Assembly (NCBI GenBank): GCA_964606085.1
Contig: CAZSFD010000010.1
Span: 22,466 to 86,465 of the forward strand
Source of the DNA: CAIQJJ01 sp964606085
GTDB lineage: Bacteria; Chloroflexota; Anaerolineae; Anaerolineales; UBA4823
Direction of reading: 5' to 3'
DNA length: 64,000 nt
Of the stretch, positions 7,983 to 15,083 are shown one piece after another. Position 1 is the first letter of the stretch. Every line of letters starts with the position of its first letter. The notes below the pieces were generated by a model. That model ran no database searches. It was not told where the DNA came from and was given only the letters and a program-made list of their open reading frames with translations. Made by a program: the position numbers and the translations under genes.

Positions 7983-8011
7983 GCCTCCGGCTATTTTTTG
8001 TACTCGGAGGC
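7983..8011 (+). promoter_or_regulatory. Hairpin covering the Shine-Dalgarno site of the DUF6094 gene
   Basis: GCCTCCG (7983-7989) can pair with CGGAGGC (8005-8011), which contains the CGGAGG ribosome-binding site for ATG 8016, around a U-rich 15-nt loop. This could limit translation of the methyltransferase and its coupled helicase. A 7-bp match may also be chance. Confidence 0.35.
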
Positions 8012-8015
8012 TCCC

Positions 8016-9476
8016 ATGCGCATCGAAGGACAAAGCAAACTCGGTTACTATCCCACCCCGGATAGCCAACTGCCCCTGATCGCTTCCTGGCTTTTACACC
8101 AGGGCAACACGAATCATCTAACACGACTACTCGACCCCTGCGCCGGCAAAGGCGAAGCGCTGGCATTTCTGGCCCGCGGATTCGATGGCATACAAACTTA
8201 TGGCATCGAACTCAGCTACAGCCGCGCCGAAGAAGCCGCTGCCCGCCTCAACCACGTCCTGGCGGCAGGCTTCGAGAACGCCGTCCTGGCCGATGGCACG
8301 TTCTCGTTCTGCCTGCTCAATCCGCCCTATGATGGTTCCACATCCACCGGCGGCGGGGAACGCCAGGAAGGGCGTTTCTTGCAGCAGACTACTCCGCTGC
8401 TCTGCGAAGCCGGTGTGTTGGTCTACATCATTCCCGAAACCCGCATAGACGAGAAAGTATCCCGCCACCTGGCGAGCTGGTACCACGATTTACGCTGCCT
8501 CCGCTTTACCGAAGATGAATACCAGGTCTTTCGCCAGGTGGTCATCTTCGGGCGCAAGAAAGCCTATCGCCAGCCCACCCAGGAAGTGGTCAACGAAATC
8601 CGCCATTGGGCGCAGGGCCAGGTGGTGATCGGTTACGAAGACCGCATTATGCCACTGACCGACGACGAAATCTTGCTCGCCCGGCTCGAAAAAGCCGTGG
8701 GTAAACTTCCCGATGGCGTGCAGGTGGTCAACCGGGTCGTCTCGCTCACGTCCGGTCAGATGCTCTCGAAGGCCAACGCCAGCGAAGCAACCCTGGTGTG
8801 GGCGATGAAGGCCCGGGCGTGGTTGGAGAATCAGCCGTTAGTGGTCATCGAAAACGAAACTGACCGCCCGACCAAGAAAGTCCACATCCCCATCCTGGGA
8901 CACCTGACAGCGCTCACGCCGGGCAACGGCGAATACGCCATCCCGCCTTCACCGGTGGCAGGCCCCAAAGGCCAGGCGTTCCGCTTTCAACAAACTCCCA
9001 TCAGCGAGGAAGACTACCTGCGCGCTGCCGAAAAAGCCGCCCAGGCGCTCGAAAAATCGCGCCAATGGGAAGCGCTGCGCCCCGAAACCGAAGCGCAGAC
9101 GATCACCCCGGCCATCACACCCAAGCTCGGGCATGTCTCGATGCTGGTCACGGCAGGCTTGCTGGGGACGACGCTGGTGACCTACAACGGCCAGCCGATC
9201 CTGATCAAGGGCGGCACGGAGAAGTACACGGTCAAGGTGGATGATGGTGGCGACGAGGAAGAGATCGAGCACTACGACCCCGACAACCCGGAGCAAAAGA
9301 AAAGCCTGTTCCGCGTGCGTGTCGAAGAACGTTCCCGGCCCACGTTGTATACGCTAGATGCCCACGGTGACTTCACTTTCTCCAGCGATGCCAACTGGAT
9401 CAGCGAGCGCCTGCGCACGCACGTCAGCGAACTGGCGCAGCGCGTTTTGGCCCGTAACGCCCCCGCTACGACATGA
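8016..9476 (+). CDS. DUF6094 adenine-specific DNA methyltransferase-like protein
   Basis: A 486-aa protein. An upstream in-frame ATG (7968) is rejected because CGGAGG sits five nt before ATG 8016. The Rossmann methyltransferase signature is visible: YYPTP near the start, motif I DPCAGKGEALAFL (about residues 39-51) and the catalytic NPPYDG motif (residues 102-107) typical of N6-adenine enzymes. The long C-terminal part (about residues 200-486) has no assigned activity and includes an acidic DDGGDEEEIE stretch. It overlaps the helicase by ATGA, so the two are made in step. DUF6094 proteins occur on mobile elements. Whether it modifies DNA for protection or for element replication is not evident. 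Confidence 0.8.
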   Translation: MRIEGQSKLGYYPTPDSQLPLIASWLLHQGNTNHLTRLLDPCAGKGEALAFLARGFDGIQTYGIELSYSRAEEAAARLNHVLAAGFENAVLADGTFSFCLLNPPYDGSTSTGGGERQEGRFLQQTTPLLCEAGVLVYIIPETRIDEKVSRHLASWYHDLRCLRFTEDEYQVFRQVVIFGRKKAYRQPTQEVVNEIRHWAQGQVVIGYEDRIMPLTDDEILLARLEKAVGKLPDGVQVVNRVVSLTSGQMLSKANASEATLVWAMKARAWLENQPLVVIENETDRPTKKVHIPILGHLTALTPGNGEYAIPPSPVAGPKGQAFRFQQTPISEEDYLRAAEKAAQALEKSRQWEALRPETEAQTITPAITPKLGHVSMLVTAGLLGTTLVTYNGQPILIKGGTEKYTVKVDDGGDEEEIEHYDPDNPEQKKSLFRVRVEERSRPTLYTLDAHGDFTFSSDANWISERLRTHVSELAQRVLARNAPATT

Positions 9477-12097
9477 AACCGGAAGCCTGGGAATGGCAGG
9501 CGCTCGCTCCACTCTCGTTGGGCCGGGCACTCCCCGGTCGCAGCGAAACCGGCCTGACACCGATGCAGAAACATCTGTCCATCGCGATGGGCCGCCTGCT
9601 GCGCACCACCGGCTCCGGCCTGGCGTCCTACGAGATGGGCGCCGGGAAGTCGAGCGTTGCTCTGGCCGTAGCCGAGTACCTGACGGTGCGGCTGGATCGT
9701 AACGGCTCGAACCGTTCCGCCTGGCCCATGCTGGTTGTCGGCCCTGGCATCGTCACCGGCGACCAGAACTGGCCGAAAGAAGTACGCGAAGTGGTGCCAG
9801 GCGCAAAAGCGAAAGTGATTGAGTGTGCGGCGCGGCCGTTGCCCAAACCGGCGAAGTTGAAGGACTGGCTGCCGAGTATCGGTGTGCCTATCGTCAACGA
9901 GAATGCCTGCGAAGGCAAATCGGCTCGTTGGTTGTTCGGCAACTTTGTCCAGGACGCTGCCCAGGCTGGCCACCCCCTGACTCAACAGGAACGTGCCGCC
10001 CTGTGGCAAAGCCTGCACGATGGCGAACGTCACCCGCCAGCCAAACGCCGCGGCGCAGAGCAGGTCAACTTGCTCGATGCCCGCATCGGCGGTCTGGCGT
10101 GGCTGGGACTGGATGTGCCGCGCGACAAGGAACACGCCGCCGAAACGCAGCGCCGCTATAGCCTGGCGCAGTTCGTCGCCGACTACCAGAACGGCCTGCT
10201 GCCCAGGAAAAGCGCTGCCGTCCTATCCTACGAAACCGCCAAGCTGGGTTCTGGCCGTGTCCCGGCCATGCGCACCAGAAAGCTCAAGCGCATCTGGCAG
10301 GAAAACGGCGAGTCAAGATCAGAGATCATCGAAGCCTGCACCTGCCCGACCTGCGGCGGGTTCGTTGCCGAAGCATACAACGAAGAAGGCAACGCCGTGG
10401 CCTGGGAGATCGTCACCCCGGCCAAAGCCGTTCAGTTCATTGGAGCAAAGCGCCGCTACTGCCAGAACCGCATCCCGAAATGGACATGGAATGCCGAAAG
10501 CGGTCAGCACGAGCTGGTCAACACCGATAGCGACGGCAACCCGCTGGTTTGTGGTGCACCGCTGTTCGAATACAGCGACCTGCGCCGTGAGGCCGCCGTG
10601 CGCTACATCCAGCGCAAAGCGAAAGGGTTCTTCCCCTACTTGGCTGTTGATGAGCTGCATGAGAGCGCCGCCAAGGGCACGGGCAACGGTTGGGCGCTGA
10701 CAGTTCTCGCCAACTGCGCCCGCTACACCATCGGCCTGACCGGGACACTGTTTGGTGGCCACAGCACGAGTATCTTTTGGATCATGTTTCGTTTATCGTC
10801 GCTGGTGCGCCGCGACTTCGGCTTCCACGATGAAAACGCCTGGGCCAAGAAATATGGCCTGCTGCGCTACACGTTCTATGTCACCCGCCCCGAAGATGTC
10901 CTCGAAGATGGCTCCTTTACCGGGGCCAAATTCCTGAACAGTGTAGACGAACGCCCCGGCATTCTGCCGACAATCATCAAGATGGGGTTGCCGAAAATCA
11001 CCTTTGCCAGCCTGCAAGACATCGGCCTGCCGCTACCACCGTATAACGAAGAAGTGGTCTGGCTCAAGCTGGACGACGAAATGGCCCGCCAATATGACTA
11101 CGAAGCCGACGGAAGTCTACTCGGAAAACCGTATCCACCTGGTTCGCTCTATCACTGGGCCATCAAAGAGATCAAAGACGGTACACGCGGGGCGATCTCG
11201 GTCTGGCTGACGACGGCGCTCAACCGGGTCAACAGCATGTTCCGCGACGAAAATGTGCTCTTCAACCGGCGCATCTCCGGGCGCGGCAAGTATGCCCTGC
11301 GGCGGCTGGAACTGGTCAAGGCGCTCAAAGCCATTGATCCCAATCTGGTCTCGCCCAAAGACCGCTGGCTGGCGGCGCGCTGCCTGGCCGAACGCGACGA
11401 AGGGCGCAAGTCCATCGTCTTCATCCGGCAGACGGGCAAGCGTGACGTGCAGCCGCACATCGCCAAAATCCTACAAGAGAGCGGGCTGCGAGTGGGGGTG
11501 CTGTCGCCGTCCATCGAGCCGCGCCGCCGCATGGCCTGGCTGGAACGGCACGCCCCGCATCTGGATGTGTTGCTGACGAATGCCCGATTGGTCAAAGTTG
11601 GGTTGAATCTGCGCATGTTTAGCACCGAAATCTTCTACGAGATCGAATGGTCACTGGCTATCTTGTGGCAGGCGATGAGGAGAGTTTATCGGCCTGGTTC
11701 TCCGCTGCCGGTGCGGGTGTTGTTCCCCACCTACGAGAACACCCTTGAAGAGCGCGCCATCAACTTGCTGGGCCAGAAGATGAAAGCGGCCCAACTGTTC
11801 TATGGCGATGAGATTTCTTCATCGCTGTGCGACGAAGAAGATGGCGACTTTCTGAACGACCTGGTGCTATCGGTGTTGAAGGGAGAACAGATACAGCGGG
11901 CTACATCCATCTTCACTACGCAAAATGATATGACAGCGTCGCCCCTGGGATCGCCCACTGCCCTCAGCCCACAGATTACGCCCGTTCAAGCGCATACCTG
12001 GGTCGAGTGGATGGCGGCCAGGAACCTGGCCGCGCCGAACAAAGGTAAACCCCGCAAGCCCGCTCAGACGAATGGGCAGATCAGCCTGTGGGGATAG
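9473..12097 (+). CDS. SNF2-like DEAD/DEAH helicase with zinc ribbon and clamp-motif-like tail
   Basis: An 874-aa protein. It has a Q-like motif LTPMQKH, Walker A variant YEMGAGKS (residues 53-60), an inserted four-Cys ribbon (CTCPTC, YCQN, VCGAP) between about 285 and 365, a DELH box (residues 393-396) and a C-terminal helicase lobe ending in motif VI-like QAMRRVYRPG, typical of SNF2 proteins. The last residues read QISLWG, close to beta-clamp-binding peptides of the QLxLF type. It is translationally coupled to the DUF6094 gene. An ATP-driven DNA or protein-DNA remodeller acting with the methyltransferase is likely; the target is unknown. Confidence 0.85.
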   Translation: MKPEAWEWQALAPLSLGRALPGRSETGLTPMQKHLSIAMGRLLRTTGSGLASYEMGAGKSSVALAVAEYLTVRLDRNGSNRSAWPMLVVGPGIVTGDQNWPKEVREVVPGAKAKVIECAARPLPKPAKLKDWLPSIGVPIVNENACEGKSARWLFGNFVQDAAQAGHPLTQQERAALWQSLHDGERHPPAKRRGAEQVNLLDARIGGLAWLGLDVPRDKEHAAETQRRYSLAQFVADYQNGLLPRKSAAVLSYETAKLGSGRVPAMRTRKLKRIWQENGESRSEIIEACTCPTCGGFVAEAYNEEGNAVAWEIVTPAKAVQFIGAKRRYCQNRIPKWTWNAESGQHELVNTDSDGNPLVCGAPLFEYSDLRREAAVRYIQRKAKGFFPYLAVDELHESAAKGTGNGWALTVLANCARYTIGLTGTLFGGHSTSIFWIMFRLSSLVRRDFGFHDENAWAKKYGLLRYTFYVTRPEDVLEDGSFTGAKFLNSVDERPGILPTIIKMGLPKITFASLQDIGLPLPPYNEEVVWLKLDDEMARQYDYEADGSLLGKPYPPGSLYHWAIKEIKDGTRGAISVWLTTALNRVNSMFRDENVLFNRRISGRGKYALRRLELVKALKAIDPNLVSPKDRWLAARCLAERDEGRKSIVFIRQTGKRDVQPHIAKILQESGLRVGVLSPSIEPRRRMAWLERHAPHLDVLLTNARLVKVGLNLRMFSTEIFYEIEWSLAILWQAMRRVYRPGSPLPVRVLFPTYENTLEERAINLLGQKMKAAQLFYGDEISSSLCDEEDGDFLNDLVLSVLKGEQIQRATSIFTTQNDMTASPLGSPTALSPQITPVQAHTWVEWMAARNLAAPNKGKPRKPAQTNGQISLWG

Positions 12098-12139
12098 ATA
12101 TAAACAATCCACTTCAATTGGATTGAACAACCTAAAATC

Positions 12140-12189
12140 GGGTGTCGTTTCGATAGGGTGCGATGAAGTACCCAATCGGAACGACACCC
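12140..12189. repeat. Imperfect 15-bp inverted repeat upstream of the recombination genes
   Basis: GGGTGTCGTTTCGAT (12140-12154) pairs with ATCGGAACGACACCC (12175-12189) with one mismatch around a 20-nt loop. It lies in the 159-bp space after the helicase gene and could be a terminator without a T-run, an operator or a recombinase/excisionase site. Confidence 0.5.
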
Positions 12190-12256
12190 ACAAAATGCCC
12201 TTGCTTTTTCTTGTGGCAATTTTTCGCGGAAACGCGAGCATACCGAAAGTTTTCCT

Positions 12257-12670
12257 ATGAAATTACCCCATTCTGTTATTGTCAAATCCCCTGGTTTATT
12301 ACCCATGTTATACACGGCGCGTGAATTATCCGATGCACTCGGCATTCCTGAACGAACATTGCGCGATTGGCTTGATGGCGGCGCTCCACACCAACGAGAC
12401 AGTCGCAAGCATATCTGGATCAATGGTAAGGCATTCAGTCAGTGGGTGGATGCGCAGCGCAAGCCCAAACGTGAACGCCGCTTATCAGATACTGAAGCCT
12501 ATTGTTTACGCTGTAATGTCGTGATCACGGTGCTGGGGCCTGAGCGAACGGCCTTCAAAGGTAAATTGGTGCATATCAAAGGCACTTGCCCGCATTGTGG
12601 CAACAAAATCAATCGAGGAGCACGAGATGGAACAATTAGTCAACAGAACCAACTATCTTTGGGTGAATGA
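12257..12670 (+). CDS. Helix-turn-helix (excisionase/MerR-like) protein with zinc ribbon
   Basis: A 137-aa protein; an internal ATG at 12305 (MLYTAREL) is an alternative start. The segment YTARELSDALGIPERTLRDWL is a MerR/excisionase-type winged HTH, followed by a basic patch and a C-x2-C ... C-x2-C ribbon (CLRC, CPHC). It ends QNQLSLGE. It overlaps the following recombinase gene by 44 nt, so the two are expressed together. A role as excisionase or regulator of the recombinase is inferred from domain type and position. Its base composition is more AT-rich than the flanking helicase. Confidence 0.7.
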   Translation: MKLPHSVIVKSPGLLPMLYTARELSDALGIPERTLRDWLDGGAPHQRDSRKHIWINGKAFSQWVDAQRKPKRERRLSDTEAYCLRCNVVITVLGPERTAFKGKLVHIKGTCPHCGNKINRGARDGTISQQNQLSLGE

Positions 12671-13733
12671 ATTTCTTCTTTTTCTGCGCGAGGTCAAACA
12701 GGTTTCCCCAGCATCAGCGGAACGTTATCGTTTTTACCTGCGCCACCTGTTGCTGTGGGCAATGGATACCCCGCTCAACAAAGTTAGCGCCCTACGTCCA
12801 ACCTTCCCCGTTTATGTCGGCGCGTTAGTCTCTCCGCAAGGTGAGCGGTTGGCGGCTACCAGCCAGAAGAAGATTATCGAGGTTTCGCGCCAGTTTTTTG
12901 AATGGGCCAAACTGAATTACGTCAGCGAGTTTCGCGGCTTGCCAGCAACATGGATCGAACTTCTGCGACCGGCGCAAGCACAGCAAATGAATGTTTACGA
13001 AGATCACGTTTTCGTAACGCCGGATGAAGTGAAGGCGCTGGTTGCCACGCCCCGGGCCGATGGCGATCTGGCCCACTGGCGAGATTGCGCTGCGGCAGCT
13101 CGTTTGCTTTTGAGCGGTGAACGGGCCAGCGCATTTGTCACATCACCGATTGGCGCAGTCAACTTCCGAGAATCCTGGGTGCACCAGTGGCCCGAATTGG
13201 GTGTGAAAACCAAGAACGCCAAAAAGGCCACCACCTTTTTACTGCCCATTGCTGAACTAATCGAGATCGCCCAATCGTGGGATGATTTTGTCCGGGCGAA
13301 CCTGCCACCCGATAGGCCCTGGTACGCCCCCATTGAAAACCATTGGGGCGAACAAACATTATCGCTGGCGCAGCCAGGCAAAAATCGCAACCAGGCACTA
13401 GATCGTCGGTTGGGCGTTCTCTTTCGGCGTGCAGGGCTGCCCTACAAATCAGCACACAAGTTTCGGCACGGCCATGCCGTTTATGGTCTACTCCATGCTC
13501 GCACGATGGCCGATTACAAAGCCGTCTCGATGAACCTGATGCACGCTGATGTCAAAATCACCGATCAGATTTACGCACCATTGTTGGAAAACGAAGTCCA
13601 ACAGCGAATTGCTGGGCTATCGAACCAACCGATAGCCCAGCCAGCTTCTGATTTACATGAATTATTCAGCCGCATGTCCAAGACGGAGTTAACCGTTGCC
13701 ATTCAGACTGCTGCCGAATACATCGCACGTTGA
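12627..13733 (+). CDS. Tyrosine recombinase/phage integrase family protein
   Basis: A 368-aa protein starting at ATG 12627 with GAGGAG upstream; a start at 12597 would lie deep in the previous gene. The N-terminal SAM-like DNA-binding domain (about residues 1-120) is followed by the catalytic domain: Arg166 (GERAS), His277-x-x-Arg280 (HKFRH), His306 (LMHADVK) and nucleophile Tyr316 (DQIYAPL). The Arg-I context is GERAS rather than the usual GLRxxE, so it is divergent. Its stop codon directly abuts the stop of the opposing recombinase. It may act on the element's own ends or in resolution. Confidence 0.82.
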   Translation: MEQLVNRTNYLWVNEFLLFLREVKQVSPASAERYRFYLRHLLLWAMDTPLNKVSALRPTFPVYVGALVSPQGERLAATSQKKIIEVSRQFFEWAKLNYVSEFRGLPATWIELLRPAQAQQMNVYEDHVFVTPDEVKALVATPRADGDLAHWRDCAAAARLLLSGERASAFVTSPIGAVNFRESWVHQWPELGVKTKNAKKATTFLLPIAELIEIAQSWDDFVRANLPPDRPWYAPIENHWGEQTLSLAQPGKNRNQALDRRLGVLFRRAGLPYKSAHKFRHGHAVYGLLHARTMADYKAVSMNLMHADVKITDQIYAPLLENEVQQRIAGLSNQPIAQPASDLHELFSRMSKTELTVAIQTAAEYIAR

Positions 13734-14729
13734 TTACAGCCGCCAGTTATCTGCCGGGCTGGCCTTGCGGTGGGCCTGCTGCACATCCACTTCGGCGATG
13801 CGGGCGTAGTGGCGCACCATATCCAGAGACGCGTGGCCGAGAAGCGCTTGCAGGGTGAACACATCCCCGCCAGCGCGCAGGTAGGCGATGGCAAAGGTGT
13901 GGCGGAATTTGTGCGGATACGCATTCTTGACCCCGGCACGATCCGCCACAGCTTTGATCACCTGCCGCAAGGTATCGGGCGTGAAAGCCCGATCTTCCTG
14001 GGAGAGAAATATCGGGTCGTCCGGGGTGAGATCGCCCTCGCGGTCAGCCAGGTAACGCCAAATCACCCGCCGGGCCGCTTTCCCCAGGAAAACCGTGCGC
14101 CCTTTTCCGCCTTTTGCGCCGCCAGTCACGCCATGTTTGACTTCGACGCGCCCGGTTTTGCTGTCAATATCGCCGATGCGCAGCTTGCACAATTCTCCCG
14201 CTCGCAGGCCGGTATCTACCAAAACCATGATGAGCGCCTGGTCGCGTTTGGCGTGGGGCAGGCGCATGGTGAAACTTTTGCGGTTGCCTGGCCGCGCTTC
14301 ACGAGAATAGGTGCAGGCTTTGAGCATCGCCTGGACCTCATCTTGGGTAAAGGGTTCGATAGGGGGCTTTTTGTACCTGGGCGATGGCACATCTTTCATC
14401 GGGTTAGCGATGTGCAACTCTTTGGATGCCCACGTGTAGAACGACGAAAGCCCAACCCAGATATTGCGCAGCGTTTTTGGGGAAAGGGAATGGGTTTTGC
14501 CATTGAACCGCTTCGGCGTGTAATCGGTGCGCAGCCAGCTCAGGTAAGCGATGATTTCCTGGCTGGTGATCGCTGCCACATCCTTATCCCCCTGGTATGC
14601 CAGCCATTGTTGTAGGATGTACTCGTGCGAAGCGATGGTACGGTCGGACAAACCTTCCGCCGTTTTGAAGTGGATGAAGCCTGGAATGGCTTTACTCAAA
14701 AGTAGCAAGCCCGACGATGGGTGGTTCAT
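13734..14729 (-). CDS. Tyrosine recombinase/integrase (XerC/D-like), probable element integrase
   Basis: A 331-aa protein with a complete catalytic set: Arg in TGLRAGELCKLR, Lys in the GGKGRTVFL beta-hairpin, HKFRHTFA (His-x-x-Arg), LGHASLDM and the nucleophile Tyr in VRHYARI. The N-terminal SAM-like domain (about residues 10-100) contains SDRTIASHEYILQQWLAY. GAGGTAAATC precedes the ATG. It lies with its 5' end about 110 bp from the 3' end of a tRNA-fMet gene on the same strand, the standard arrangement for an integrase next to its tRNA attachment site. Confidence 0.9.
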   Translation of the reverse strand: MNHPSSGLLLLSKAIPGFIHFKTAEGLSDRTIASHEYILQQWLAYQGDKDVAAITSQEIIAYLSWLRTDYTPKRFNGKTHSLSPKTLRNIWVGLSSFYTWASKELHIANPMKDVPSPRYKKPPIEPFTQDEVQAMLKACTYSREARPGNRKSFTMRLPHAKRDQALIMVLVDTGLRAGELCKLRIGDIDSKTGRVEVKHGVTGGAKGGKGRTVFLGKAARRVIWRYLADREGDLTPDDPIFLSQEDRAFTPDTLRQVIKAVADRAGVKNAYPHKFRHTFAIAYLRAGGDVFTLQALLGHASLDMVRHYARIAEVDVQQAHRKASPADNWRL

Positions 14730-14783
14730 GAGATTTACCTCCGTTGAAAAGGGTTTGGCAATCTCTCATCGTCGGGTTAAGCA

Positions 14784-14814
14784 GAAAACCATAGCCTTAC
14801 GAGCTATGGTTTTC
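14784..14814. terminator. Hairpin between integrase and tRNA
   Basis: GAAAACCATAGC (14784-14795) pairs perfectly with GCTATGGTTTTC (14803-14814) around a 7-nt loop. The stem itself is A/T-rich at its base, so it can act as a terminator in either direction, most simply for the minus-strand tRNA. Confidence 0.6.
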
Positions 14815-14841
14815 GAGTTCGGCGCTGCCGACCTTCAAGAG

Positions 14842-14913
14842 TAGCGGGGAGTGGATTCGAACCACTGACCTTTGGGTTATGAGCCCAACGAGCTGCCACT
14901 GCTCCACCCCGCA
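14842..14913 (-). tRNA. Initiator tRNA-fMet (CAT)
   Basis: The reverse complement folds as a cloverleaf with CAT anticodon (loop CTCATAA). Initiator hallmarks are present: an unpaired 1:72 position (T opposite T), three consecutive G:C pairs at the anticodon-stem base (GGG/CCC) and an A11:T24 pair in the D stem. The T arm is AGTGG-TTCGAAT-CCACT. CCA is not encoded. Its 3' end points at the integrase gene, making it the probable attB-derived site of the mobile element. Confidence 0.93.
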
Positions 14914-14933
14914 ATGGGTTATCGAGCGGGCGG

Positions 14934-14962
14934 ATTATAGCACGCCGATCAGGCACCGTCAA
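14934..14962 (-). promoter_or_regulatory. Sigma-70-type promoter of tRNA-fMet
   Basis: On the minus strand TTGACG (14957-14962) and TATAAT (14934-14939) are separated by 17 bp, with the tRNA 5' end 20 bp downstream of the -10 box. The rest of the 170-bp tex-tRNA space shows nothing further. Confidence 0.8.
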
Positions 14963-15083
14963 GCAGCGGTTCTTTAGAATTTTCTCACTTTGGGCGTGTA
15001 AGCGTAGGAACGGGAATGGTATAACGGTCCGCTTTGCGCTACATGGCAAACGTTTTCAGCAGACACTTACTTAATCCGCGTTC

